From assembly GCF_030285665.1 (NCBI RefSeq), contig NZ_CP127295.1, positions 3,348,001-3,412,000 of the forward strand: DNA of 64,000 nucleotides, given 5' to 3'. Of the stretch, positions 1 through 9,298 are shown piece by piece. The position numbers were made by a program, and so were the translations under genes. The number at the start of each line of letters is the position of its first letter. Positions within the stretch are counted from its first letter, which is position 1. The notes below the pieces were generated by a model. That model ran no database searches. It saw only the letters and a program-made list of their open reading frames with translations, and was not told the DNA's origin. The stretch is from Amycolatopsis mongoliensis (lineage in GTDB: Bacteria > Actinomycetota > Actinomycetes > Mycobacteriales > Pseudonocardiaceae).

Positions 1-2
1 GT

Positions 3-392
3 GCGGTGGACAACGTGTGCACCGGCCTGCTCTACGCCGGGGTGCCGCGGCGACGGCGTCGCGAGCGGGCCCTGGCCGCGCTCGACCGCGTCAAGCTGGG
101 GCACCGGGCGTGGCACCGGCCCGGCGAGCTGTCCGGTGGGGAACGCCAGCGCGTCGCGATCGCGCGGGCGGTCGTCAACGAGCCGTCGATCCTGCTGGCC
201 GACGAGCCGACCGGCAACCTCGACACCGGCACCGGCGCGTCCGTGCTTTCGCTGCTCGGCGAGCTGTCCGCGGACGGCACCACGATCGTCGTGATCACCC
301 ACGACCGGGAGATCGCCGCGGGCATGCCGCGCCGGATCGAGCTGCTCGACGGCCGGCTGCGGCTCGACACCGGCCTGGTGGGTGCGCGATGA
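3..392 (+). CDS. ABC transporter ATP-binding protein, MacB/LolD type (5' end missing)
   Basis: This is the C-terminal half of an ATPase that powers a MacB-type exporter; the start and the Walker A loop lie before the window. The ABC signature ([14 protein letters not shown]), the Walker B with D-loop ([12 protein letters not shown]) and the H-loop (VVITHD) are all visible. The GNLD ending of Walker B is typical of the LolD/MacB/FtsE subfamily. Its stop codon overlaps the ATG of the next gene by 4 bases (ATGA), and that gene encodes the matching permease, so the two are one operon. The transported substrate cannot be told; family members export lipoproteins, peptides or macrolides. Confidence 0.93.
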   Translation, partial: AVDNVCTGLLYAGVPRRRRRERALAALDRVKLGHRAWHRPGELSGGERQRVAIARAVVNEPSILLADEPTGNLDTGTGASVLSLLGELSADGTTIVVITHDREIAAGMPRRIELLDGRLRLDTGLVGAR

Positions 393-1594
393 CCCTGGTG
401 ACGCTGCCGGAACCGGCCCGGCTCAAGCCGCCGGACGTCGTCGCGCTCGGCGCGCACGGCATGCGGACGCGGCCGGTGCGCGCGGTGCTTTCCGCGCTGG
501 GCATCGCGATCGGCGTCGCGGCGATGGTCGCGGTGCTGGCGATCCCGGCGTCCGGCGGGCAGGCCCTGCACGACCGGCTGGCCGCGCTCGGCACCAACCT
601 GCTCACCGCCGGGCCGGGGCAGACGCTGTTCGGGGACAACGCCGTGCTGCCCGACGACGCGGTCCCGATGGCCAAGCGGATCGGGCCGGTGGAGGCGGCC
701 AGCGGCACCGGGAACACGTCGGCGAGCGTGCGGCGCAGCGACAAGATCGCGCCGGACGAGACGTCGGGGCTCGCCGTGTTCGCCGCCAAGCCGGACCTGC
801 TGGGCGTGCTCGGCGGGAAGGTCCGCACGGGCGCGTTTCTTGCGGCGGGGAACCAGGACTACCCGGTGACGGTGCTCGGTGCGCAGGCCGCGGCCCGGCT
901 CGGGATCGACCACGTCGACCCGGCCCGGCCGCCGCAGGTGCTGATCGGGACGCAGTGGTTCACCGTGGTCGGGATCCTCGCGCCGATGCCGCTCGCCCCG
1001 GAGATCGAGCGGTCGGCGCTGGTCGGCTGGGACATCGCGAAGCGGCTGCTCGGGTTCGACGGCCATCCGTCCACTGTGTACGTCCGCGCGAAGGAGTCCC
1101 AAGTGGACAGTGTGCGGTCGGTGCTGGGCGCGACGCTGAACCCGCAGGCGCCGAACGAGGTCGAGGTGCGCCGTCCGTCGGACGCGCTGGCCGCGCAGAA
1201 GCTGACGGACACGACCTACAGCGCGCTGTTCCTCGGCCTCGGCGGCGTCGCGCTGCTCGTCGGCGGGGTCGGGGTGGCCAACACGATGGTCATCTCGGTG
1301 CTGGAGCGGCGGCGCGAGATCGGCCTGCGCCGCGCGCTCGGGGCGACGAAGCGCCAGATCCGCGGGCAGTTCCTGGCCGAGTCGGTGCTGTTGTCGGGCC
1401 TCGGCGGGCTCGCCGGCGTGCTGGCCGGGGTGCTGGTGACGGCGGGCTACGCGCTGAGCCAGGGGTGGCCGGCGGTGCTGCCGTGGGCGACGCTGGCGGG
1501 CGGGGTCGGCGTCGCGGCCCTGGTGGGGGCGATCGCGGGGGCGTACCCGGCGGTGCGGGCGGCCCGCCTCGCGCCGACGCAGGCGCTGGCCTGA
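389..1594 (+). CDS. FtsX/MacB-like ABC transporter permease
   Basis: A 401-residue membrane permease that pairs with the ATPase just upstream. It has one membrane segment near residues 32-52, then a large extracytoplasmic MacB-like domain to about residue 270, and three C-terminal membrane segments with the conserved cytoplasmic stretch [19 protein letters not shown], which contacts the ATPase. The ATG at 389 was chosen because it forms an ATGA overlap with the ATPase stop. Only 12 bases separate its stop from a long palindrome that is probably the operon terminator. The substrate is unknown; no periplasmic adaptor gene is visible downstream. Confidence 0.92.
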   Translation: MTLVTLPEPARLKPPDVVALGAHGMRTRPVRAVLSALGIAIGVAAMVAVLAIPASGGQALHDRLAALGTNLLTAGPGQTLFGDNAVLPDDAVPMAKRIGPVEAASGTGNTSASVRRSDKIAPDETSGLAVFAAKPDLLGVLGGKVRTGAFLAAGNQDYPVTVLGAQAAARLGIDHVDPARPPQVLIGTQWFTVVGILAPMPLAPEIERSALVGWDIAKRLLGFDGHPSTVYVRAKESQVDSVRSVLGATLNPQAPNEVEVRRPSDALAAQKLTDTTYSALFLGLGGVALLVGGVGVANTMVISVLERRREIGLRRALGATKRQIRGQFLAESVLLSGLGGLAGVLAGVLVTAGYALSQGWPAVLPWATLAGGVGVAALVGAIAGAYPAVRAARLAPTQALA

Positions 1595-1606
1595 CGCGGG
1601 TCAAGT

Positions 1607-1657
1607 CCGTGAATGGCACATCGAGGGACTCAGAGTCCCTCGATGTGCCATTCACGG
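1607..1657. repeat. 51-bp perfect palindrome, family A copy 1
   Basis: Two 25-base arms flank a single central base. The outer arm reads CCGTGAATGGCACATCGAGG on both strands. The same design with small changes recurs at 4531, 13545 and 50206. It follows the MacB permease stop by 12 bases, so it would act as a terminator. There is no T-tract on either side. Confidence 0.9.
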
Positions 1658-1776
1658 CTTCAAGGCACCGGGTGCTACCTCCGGCGTGCGCAAAGGGAAG
1701 AGCGCACGGTGGAAGATCCACGGCCGTCGCCCGGCGAGTTGAATCGGGAGGCGAACCCGAGCGAAGGGAGCCGGCC

Positions 1777-3294
1777 GTGGAGCGGGTCGAGGCGAACCGG
1801 CGTGACTTCCTCCGATGGCTGGCGGTCGCCGGTGCGGGGCTCGCCGCCGCGGGGATCGCGCCCGCGGTGTTCGCCCAAGAGGCCGCCGCGGCCGGCGCGG
1901 ACGTCGTCGTGGTGCTCGGGGCCACCGTCGTCGACGGCACCGACGGCCCGCCCGTCCCGGACGCGGCGGCCGTGCTGGTCGGCGACCGGATCGCCTGGAC
2001 CGGCCCGGCCGCGGACCTGCCGCCCCTGGCCGGCGTCCGCGTCGTCGACGGCCGGGGCCGTCACCTCGTGCCCGGTCTCTGGGACCTGCACACGCACGGC
2101 CTCGACCTGGAGGCGATCTTCCCACCGTTGTACCTGGCCAACGGCGTCACCGGGATCCGCGAGATGTGGGGCTACGCCGAGAACCGCGCGGCGCGCGACA
2201 AGATCCTCCGCGGCGAGCTGGCCGGACCCCGGGTCGTCATGGGCAGCTCGATCATCGACGGCCCGGTGTCCCTGCTTTCCGCGCCCGTGACGAAGGTGGC
2301 GACGGCCGGCGAGGCCCGCGCGGCCGTCCGGACCGCCGAGGCCGAAGGTGCCGACTTCGTCAAGGTGTACTCGTACCTGGGCGCGGAGGCCTACGCCGCG
2401 ATCGTCGACGAGTGCCGGCGCGCCGGGCTGCCGTTCGCCGGGCACTGGCCGTACCGGGTTTCGCAGCCGGCCGCGAGCGACGCGGGGCAGCGCAGCTTCG
2501 AGCACCTCTTCGGCGTCCCCACCCACGCCTCGGCGCGCCGGGACGAGATCCTCGCGACGCTCGCCGCGACGCCGTTCGACCCGGCGAACCCGCGGGCGTT
2601 CTTCGTCATGGCCCGCGAGCTGGACCGGCAGGCGACGGAGGCCTACAGCCCGTGGCGGGCCCGGGAGTTCTTCGGCAGGCTCGCCGGCAACGGCACTCGG
2701 CTGAGCCCGACGATGGCCGTGAACCGGGTGCTCTGCCTGCCCGCGGACACGTTCGCGCACGACCCGCGGCTGAAGTACCTGCCCCGGGACCTGCGGGACA
2801 ACTGGGCCGAGCAGGTGCGGATCCGCACACCGGTCACCCCGGTGGAGATCGCGCAGCAGGACGCCTACTTCCACGCGCAGGTGGAGCTGGTCGGCGCGGC
2901 GCACCGGGCGGGCGTCGGCCTCCTCGCCGGCACGGACTGCCTGAACCCGTACGTCTTCCCGGGCTTCAGCCTGCACGACGAACTGGACCTCCTGGTCGAA
3001 GCGGGCTTGCCGCCGCAGCGGGCGCTGCAGGTGGTGACCCGCGACGCGGCGGCGTTCCTCGGCCGCTCCGCGACGGCGGGCACGATCACGCCGGGCAAGG
3101 TGGCGGACCTGGTGCTCCTCGACGCGAACCCCCTGGCGGACATCCGCGCGGTCCGGCGGATCGACACGGTGGTCGCGGCGGGCCGGGTGTTCGACCGCGC
3201 GGCGCTCGACCGGATGCTCGCCGACGTCGAGGCGGCGGCCGGCGCCCCGGTGAACGCCAGGTCAGTGCGGTTGCCGGTGCACAGCTGTTGCTGA
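1777..3294 (+). CDS. TAT-exported metal-dependent amidohydrolase
   Basis: A 505-residue protein of the imidazolonepropionase/prolidase-like amidohydrolase superfamily, which hydrolyses C-N bonds with a TIM-barrel metal site. The N-terminus carries a twin-arginine signal (R8-R9 in NRRDFLRWL, then a hydrophobic stretch and a cleavage-like AQEAAAA), so it is exported folded. H105 and H107 in DLHTH are the first metal ligands, K196 in FVKVYS is the likely bridging lysine, and the later FAGHW, FEHLFG and AGTDC motifs supply the remaining ligands. The GTG at 1777 follows AAGGGAG and places the TAT motif correctly. It stands alone after a palindrome. The substrate, perhaps a dipeptide or ring amide, cannot be inferred. 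Confidence 0.85.
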   Translation: MERVEANRRDFLRWLAVAGAGLAAAGIAPAVFAQEAAAAGADVVVVLGATVVDGTDGPPVPDAAAVLVGDRIAWTGPAADLPPLAGVRVVDGRGRHLVPGLWDLHTHGLDLEAIFPPLYLANGVTGIREMWGYAENRAARDKILRGELAGPRVVMGSSIIDGPVSLLSAPVTKVATAGEARAAVRTAEAEGADFVKVYSYLGAEAYAAIVDECRRAGLPFAGHWPYRVSQPAASDAGQRSFEHLFGVPTHASARRDEILATLAATPFDPANPRAFFVMARELDRQATEAYSPWRAREFFGRLAGNGTRLSPTMAVNRVLCLPADTFAHDPRLKYLPRDLRDNWAEQVRIRTPVTPVEIAQQDAYFHAQVELVGAAHRAGVGLLAGTDCLNPYVFPGFSLHDELDLLVEAGLPPQRALQVVTRDAAAFLGRSATAGTITPGKVADLVLLDANPLADIRAVRRIDTVVAAGRVFDRAALDRMLADVEAAAGAPVNARSVRLPVHSCC

Positions 3295-3344
3295 GCGCCC
3301 GGTAATCTCGGCCGGTCGGACACCGGGCTGAGTGGGGGTAAGGC

Positions 3345-4589
3345 GTGTCGGGTTGGTCCGGGCGGAAGCTCGTGGCGGGGCTCGCCGTGCTCGAGGTCGC
3401 CGCCGTCGTGCTCGTTCTCGTGCTCAAGCGGTTCGACGGCCTGGACCTCGAGGTCTACCTCGGTGGCGCCAAGGCGCTGGCCGAGAACGGCTCGCCGTAC
3501 GACGCCTGGGTGCCGACCACCCACCAGATCCTGCTGCCGTTCACCTACACGCCGTTCGCCGCGGCCGTGTTCCTGCCCGGCACGCTGCTGCCGTTCGCCG
3601 TGACGATGAAGCTGGTCAGCATCGCCTCGATCGTCGCGACCGGCGTCGTCGCCTACCTCTACGTCGCGACGCTCAACGGCTCGCTCACCGACCCGGCCAA
3701 GGTCAACGGCCGGGTGTCCGCCGCTCTCGTCGCCATCGGGGCGCAGCTCGCCGGGGCCCTGCTCGAACCGGTGCGCTCGACGCTCGGCTTCGGCCAGATC
3801 AACGCGCTGCTCATGGTCCTGGTCGTGCTCGACGTGCTGCTCCCCGGCGACCGCCGGCGGACGAAGGGCCTGCTCATCGGCGTGGCCGCGGCGATCAAGC
3901 TGACGCCGGCGGTGTTCGTCGTGTACTTCCTGGTGCGCCGGGACTTCAAGTCGGCCGCGCGGGTGGTCGCCGGGTTCGTGGCCGCGGGGGCGCTGCTGTG
4001 GCTGGTCCGGCCGTCGGCGTCCTTCACGTACTGGACGAAGCTCGTCTTCGACGCCGGCCGGATCGGCGGTGTCGACTACGTCGGCAACCAGTCGCTGCGC
4101 GGGCTCGTGACGCGGCTCGGCCTGCCGGAAACCGCCGGGAACGTCGGGTGGCTGCTGGCCGTGCTCGCCGTGATGGCGGTGGTCGCGGTGGTGATCGTGC
4201 GGGCGGGTGAGCCGGTGCTCGCGCTGACCGCGTGCGCGCTCGGCGGGCTGCTCGTGTCGCCGATCTCGTGGACCCACCACTGGACGTGGTGCGTGCCGAT
4301 CCTGGTCCTGGCCGGCTACTACGGCGCTCGCGCGTGGCGGACCGACCGCGTCGTGACGTGGTGGTCGGGCGCGGTCGTCGCGGCCGGCCTGGCGCTGTTC
4401 ATCGTCGGGCCGATGTGGTTCGCGCCGCGCCCGGCGCCGTCGGCCGGCTGGTGGCTCGCGACGGAGTCGTACGAACTCTTCGGCCTGCTGCTGCTGGCTC
4501 TCGCCGCGTTCGCCGCACCCCGCCTGAAAGCCGTGAATGTCGCATCGAGGGACTCTAAGTCCCTCGATGCGACATTCACGGACTTGTGA
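3345..4589 (+). CDS. GT87-family polyprenol-phosphate-mannose-dependent alpha-mannosyltransferase (DUF2029)
   Basis: A 414-residue multipass membrane protein resembling the actinobacterial alpha-(1->2) mannosyltransferases that extend lipoglycans and phosphatidylinositol mannosides with a lipid-linked mannose donor. An early acidic motif after the first membrane segment (KRFDGLDLEVY) matches the position of the catalytic aspartate in this GT-C fold, and about ten hydrophobic segments follow. The start is GTG at 3345. The last 19 or so residues (from KAVNVASRDS) are encoded by a family A palindrome, so the natural end was probably earlier and a repeat has been captured. It converges on serC with no spare base between stops. 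Confidence 0.8.
   Translation: MSGWSGRKLVAGLAVLEVAAVVLVLVLKRFDGLDLEVYLGGAKALAENGSPYDAWVPTTHQILLPFTYTPFAAAVFLPGTLLPFAVTMKLVSIASIVATGVVAYLYVATLNGSLTDPAKVNGRVSAALVAIGAQLAGALLEPVRSTLGFGQINALLMVLVVLDVLLPGDRRRTKGLLIGVAAAIKLTPAVFVVYFLVRRDFKSAARVVAGFVAAGALLWLVRPSASFTYWTKLVFDAGRIGGVDYVGNQSLRGLVTRLGLPETAGNVGWLLAVLAVMAVVAVVIVRAGEPVLALTACALGGLLVSPISWTHHWTWCVPILVLAGYYGARAWRTDRVVTWWSGAVVAAGLALFIVGPMWFAPRPAPSAGWWLATESYELFGLLLLALAAFAAPRLKAVNVASRDSKSLDATFTDL
4531..4581. repeat. 51-bp palindrome, family A copy 2 (inside a reading frame)
   Basis: Arms of 24 bases around CTA. The core differs from copy 1 by compensating changes (GTCGCAT instead of GGCACAT, mirrored in the other arm). It lies between convergent genes, inside the 3' end of the GT87 frame and 9 bases past the serC stop, and probably terminates both. 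Confidence 0.9.
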
Positions 4590-5726
<1,137 letters not shown>

Positions 5727-5912
5727 TCAGGTCGGGATGCGGCTGTTGAAGGCGGTTCTGGAACGTCCGGTATGTGGAACACGGGCCGTCGGACGTCCGC
5801 GTCCGACTCTGGGCGGCTCGTCCGGTTGGCGGCTTCCCGTGCCGGATCGTGGGGGTAAAAACACGGTTCCCGGACGTCCGTGCCGCCGGTAGCTTCCCGC
5901 GTTGAGGCTCTT

Positions 5913-5957
5913 CCGGGTCCCGCTCACCACCGCTCTGGGGGTGTGAGCGGGGCCCGG
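5913..5957. terminator. hairpin terminator of the serine hydrolase gene
   Basis: A 15-bp stem with one G-T mismatch (CCGGGTCCCGCTCAC against GTGAGCGGGGCCCGG) and a 15-base loop, starting 3 bases after the stop of the minus-strand gene at 5961. Confidence 0.75.
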
Positions 5958-5960
5958 CGA

Positions 5961-7301
5961 TCACTGCCAGCCCTCGACGCCGCCCGGCACCGGGGCGGCC
6001 GGGTCGTAGGGCGTGCGGGTGAAGATGAACGTCGCGAGGTCGAGGTGCGTGGCGACGCCGTCGGAGTCGCGGCCCACTTCGAGCGTCTCGCCGGCGTAGT
6101 AGCCGTCGAGGCCGACGTAGGTGTCCTGCCCGGTGGCGCGGAAGCGCGAGCTGCGCCCGGCACCGTCGGCGGGGGCCAGCAGGAGCAGCCCGTCACCCTG
6201 GATGCGCAGGTGGTACGGCGTCGGACCCCAGTGCCAGAGCCCGGTGAGGGCGAGCAGCGCGGGGTCGACGGCCGAGGGCTGCCACTCGGCGGGCAGGCGC
6301 GGCTCCAGCTCGTCGGTCATCGTGATCAGGTCCAGGCAGAGCTGGGTGATGCCGACGCCGGACGTCGAGTTGACGAGCGCGAGCGCGCCGGTCTGCGCGA
6401 CCGGGTCGACCAGCGTGACGGCGAGGAACCCGGGCATCGAGCCGGTGTGCCCGGCCAGGCGCCGCCCCTGGTAGCGCACGAGCATCAGGCCGAGGCCGAA
6501 CCCGGTCGTCCAGACGTCGGTGTCGTCGACGGTGACCATGGTCCGCATCTGCTCGATGGTCTCCGGCGCGAGCACACCGCCGCCGTGGCCGCCGAGGAAC
6601 GCCGTCCAGCGGGCGAGGTCGGTGGCGGTGGACCACAGCTGCCCCGCGGGGGCCATCGCGCCGGCGTCCGGGCTCGGCTCCGGCAGGAGGACGTCGGCGA
6701 AGGGGTGCACGGCGAAGCCCTGCGCGTGGTCGCCGACCGGGTGCGGGGTGGTGCGGGTCATCCCGAGCGGGCCGAGGACCTCCTCGTCGAGCACCGAGAG
6801 CCAGCCCTTGCCGCGGTGGCGCGAGACGAGCTCGCCGAGCACGCCGTAGCCGACGTTCGAGTAGTGGAACCTCGCGCCCGGCCGGTGCCTGGTCGCGCCC
6901 TCGGCGAGGCTGCCGGCGAGCGCGTCCCAGTCGGCGCCGGGGGTGCGCTCCCACCACAGGCCGGGCGACTCCGCGGTCAGGCCGGAGGTGTGCGACAGCA
7001 GCTGGGCGACGGTGGCGGCGCCGAAGGGCGTGCCCGGGACGTGCTTTTCGAGCGGGTCGTTGAGGTCGAGCAGGCCTTCGTCGCGCAGCCGCATGACGGC
7101 GGTGGCGACGAGCGTCTTGGTGATCGAGCCCAGCCGGTACTGGGTGTCGGTGCCGGGCTGCCGGTCGCCGACGCGCCCGCGGCTCCCGGACCAGACGATC
7201 TCGCCGTCCCGCACGACGGCGGCGACGATCGAGGGGGCGCGGCAGGCGGCCTGCTCGTGGGCGATCCGGCGGAGCAGGGCGTGTTCGGTCGACTCAAGCA
7301 T
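5961..7301 (-). CDS. beta-lactamase-family serine hydrolase (penicillin-binding-protein-like, class C fold)
   Basis: A 446-residue serine hydrolase. The three active-site motifs are present: S59-I-T-K62, Y147-S-N149 and HTG in RLAGHTGSMPGF. Together they define the class C beta-lactamase/DD-peptidase/esterase superfamily (Beta-lactamase Pfam fold). About 120 residues follow the core, forming a second small beta-rich domain as in D-aminopeptidases. There is no signal peptide or lipobox, so it is probably cytoplasmic and more likely an esterase or peptidase than a resistance enzyme. The ATG at 7301 is the only start before the conserved region. It has its own promoter region shared with a repeat cluster. 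Confidence 0.85.
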   Translation of the reverse strand: MLESTEHALLRRIAHEQAACRAPSIVAAVVRDGEIVWSGSRGRVGDRQPGTDTQYRLGSITKTLVATAVMRLRDEGLLDLNDPLEKHVPGTPFGAATVAQLLSHTSGLTAESPGLWWERTPGADWDALAGSLAEGATRHRPGARFHYSNVGYGVLGELVSRHRGKGWLSVLDEEVLGPLGMTRTTPHPVGDHAQGFAVHPFADVLLPEPSPDAGAMAPAGQLWSTATDLARWTAFLGGHGGGVLAPETIEQMRTMVTVDDTDVWTTGFGLGLMLVRYQGRRLAGHTGSMPGFLAVTLVDPVAQTGALALVNSTSGVGITQLCLDLITMTDELEPRLPAEWQPSAVDPALLALTGLWHWGPTPYHLRIQGDGLLLLAPADGAGRSSRFRATGQDTYVGLDGYYAGETLEVGRDSDGVATHLDLATFIFTRTPYDPAAPVPGGVEGWQ

Positions 7302-7377
7302 GGGGGCATTCTGCCGCGCCCCGGCCGGTGAAGCAGGTCCCGGCGCCAGACCTCACACCCGCCGGCCGTGCGCGAAG

Positions 7378-7505
7378 GGTCGACACGCGTGATTGGAGGG
7401 TCGACACGCGTGATTGGAGGGTCGACACGGCGTTGGGCCGGGCCGCCGCCGTGTCGACTGCTCAATCACGCGTGTCGGCTTCCCAATCACGCGTGTCGAC
7501 CTCCC
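7378..7505. repeat. cluster of direct and inverted 20-22 bp repeats
   Basis: The unit GGTCGACACGCGTGATTGGA occurs twice in tandem from 7378 with a third partial copy. About 20 bases later its reverse complement (CAATCACGCGTGTCG) occurs twice, ending near 7505. The left and right blocks can fold on each other as one long stem, or as several small ones. It lies between the end of the response-regulator gene and the start of the serine hydrolase, both on the minus strand, so it could end the regulator transcript. Confidence 0.85.
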
Positions 7506-7523
7506 AGACACGGGAAACTCGGT

Positions 7524-8144
7524 TCAGCTCAGGAGGTTGCGGGACATCGCGGTTGTCACCGCGGCCGTGCGGTCGGACACGCCGAGCTTGCCGAACACGC
7601 GCAGCAGGTGCGTCTTCACCGTCGCCTCGCTGATGTGCAGCGCCCGGCCGATGTCGGCGTTCGTCCCGCCCTTCGCGACCAGCCGCAGCACCTCCACCTC
7701 CCGGGCCGACAGCGGCTGCGGCTCCGGGTTGCGCACCCGGTTGACCAGCTTCCCGGCCACCGACGGCGCCAGCACCGTCTCCCCGCGCGACGCCGCGCGG
7801 ATCGCGTTCGCCAGCTCCGTGCGCGACGCGTCCTTCAGCAGGTAGCCCGACGCCCCCGCCTCGACCGCCCGCAGGATGTCGGCGTCCGTCTCGTACGTCG
7901 TCAGCACCACGATCCGCCGCCCCGGCTGCTCGCGCAGGATCCGCTTCGTCGCACCGACGCCGTCCAGCCCGGGCATCCGCAGGTCCATCAGCACGACGTC
8001 CGGCTGCGCGACGCGGTCGAGCGCGACGGCTTCGTCACCCGAGCCCGCTTCGCCGACCACGGTCAGGTCGGGTTCGGCTTCGAGCATGCCCCGGAGGCCT
8101 TCGCGGACGACAGGGTGGTCGTCGACGAGCATGATGCGGATCAA
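7524..8144 (-). CDS. NarL/LuxR-family response regulator
   Basis: A 206-residue two-component regulator. The receiver domain (residues 1-120) has the acidic pair D8-D9, phospho-acceptor D54 in LMDLRMPG and the lysine of GYLLKDA. The LuxR-type HTH follows (about 142-195, LSAREVEVLRLVAKG). The start is a TTG at 8144 that overlaps the kinase stop as TTGA; an ATG four codons further in would cut into the first beta strand. It is the last gene of the ABC-kinase-regulator operon and probably controls that operon in response to a drug or envelope signal, as DesR/LiaR-like regulators do. Confidence 0.95.
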   Translation of the reverse strand: MIRIMLVDDHPVVREGLRGMLEAEPDLTVVGEAGSGDEAVALDRVAQPDVVLMDLRMPGLDGVGATKRILREQPGRRIVVLTTYETDADILRAVEAGASGYLLKDASRTELANAIRAASRGETVLAPSVAGKLVNRVRNPEPQPLSAREVEVLRLVAKGGTNADIGRALHISEATVKTHLLRVFGKLGVSDRTAAVTTAMSRNLLS

Positions 8145-9298
8145 GCCGGCACCTCCAAGGTGAGTTCGGTGCCGCTGGGGCCACTCCGGACGCTCAGTCT
8201 GCCACCCACCTGCTCGGCGCGGGATCGCATGCCGCGCAGGCCGAAACCGCTGACGCCGTCCGGGTCGAAGCCGGTGCCGTCGTCCCGGACGGACAGCCGC
8301 ACCGCACCGTCCACAACGGACAGGCGCACCGACACCGCCGACGCGCCCGCGTGCCGCCGGACGTTGGTCAGCGCCTCCTGCGCGCCCCGCAGCAACACCA
8401 CTTCACCCGCCATGCCCAGCGCGGGCAGCTGATCGTCCACTTCGTACCGGACCGCGATGCCGGCCTCGTCGGCGAGCCGGTCGGCCTGGCGGCGGACGGC
8501 GTCCACGAGGGATCCGGCGGTGAGGTCCGCCGGCGCCAGCGCGGCGACCATCGTGCGCGCCTCGGCGAGGTTCTCCCGCGCCGTGCGGGCGGCCAGCTCG
8601 ACGTGCCGCCGCGCCGCCGCCGGGTCGGTGTCCAGTTCGGACTCGATGGCCTCGGCGAGCGTGACGATGCTGGTGAACCCCTGGGCCAGCGTGTCGTGGA
8701 TCTCGCGTGCGAGCCGTTCGCGCTCGGCCGCCGTACCCGCCTCGCGGGAGAGCCGGGCGACCTCGGCCTGGCTCGCTTCGAGCCGGTCGATCAGGTCCGC
8801 CCGCGCCCGGCTCTCCTCGATGACGTGCAGGATGAACTTGCCGGACAGGATCCCGAACACGACGAGGATCGCGGTCATCGGCAGCAGGATGTGCAGCGCC
8901 GGCCCCCGCAGCCCGTCCGCGGCGATCGACGACAGCGGGCTCAGCAGGATCACCAGCGTGGTGAGCACCGCGGCCGGCCGGAAGTCGAGCGTCGAGAACA
9001 GCAGCGGGCACACCATGAACAGGATGAAGCTGGACGTCGTGTTGGCGAACATCGCGACCGCGACCAGTGCCACGATCACCAGGGCCAGCGCCCACCGCTG
9101 TTTCAGGTGCCCGTCGTCGCGCACCACCCGCCGTCCCCACAGCAGGTACGTCAGCGCGAGCGCGGTGAGCGCCCCGACCGCGACGACGCTGCGGACCGGG
9201 TCGGTCTCGTCCAGCAGCACCAGCGTCGTCGTGGCCAGGTACGCGACCGCGAAGAGGATCTCCCAGAGCCAGTTGAACCGGTCCCAGGCGTCCTTCAC
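8141..9298 (-). CDS. sensor histidine kinase (HisKA_3, DesK-like)
   Basis: A 385-residue membrane kinase. Residues 10-160 hold about five or six hydrophobic segments and no large external domain. A short coiled linker leads to the HisKA_3 dimerisation helix with H201 in LAREIHDTLAQG. The HATPase domain ends with DDGTGFDPDG and GFGLRGM. The GTG at 9298 overlaps the permease stop (GTGA); longer reading upstream would only translate the permease gene in another frame. Its stop overlaps the regulator start. A kinase with such membrane-buried sensing next to an ABC-2 exporter usually senses membrane or antibiotic stress. Confidence 0.93.
   Translation of the reverse strand: MKDAWDRFNWLWEILFAVAYLATTTLVLLDETDPVRSVVAVGALTALALTYLLWGRRVVRDDGHLKQRWALALVIVALVAVAMFANTTSSFILFMVCPLLFSTLDFRPAAVLTTLVILLSPLSSIAADGLRGPALHILLPMTAILVVFGILSGKFILHVIEESRARADLIDRLEASQAEVARLSREAGTAAERERLAREIHDTLAQGFTSIVTLAEAIESELDTDPAAARRHVELAARTARENLAEARTMVAALAPADLTAGSLVDAVRRQADRLADEAGIAVRYEVDDQLPALGMAGEVVLLRGAQEALTNVRRHAGASAVSVRLSVVDGAVRLSVRDDGTGFDPDGVSGFGLRGMRSRAEQVGGRLSVRSGPSGTELTLEVPA

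Noticed and set aside
382..1776. Upstream extension of the amidohydrolase frame through the MacB permease gene
   Set aside because: The extension is a shifted-frame shadow of the permease, rich in Arg/Gly/Ala. The GTG at 1777 has a ribosome site and places the TAT signal at the N-terminus.
7378..7505. CRISPR-like array
   Set aside because: Units are adjacent with no spacers of constant length, and half of the copies are inverted. No cas gene is near.
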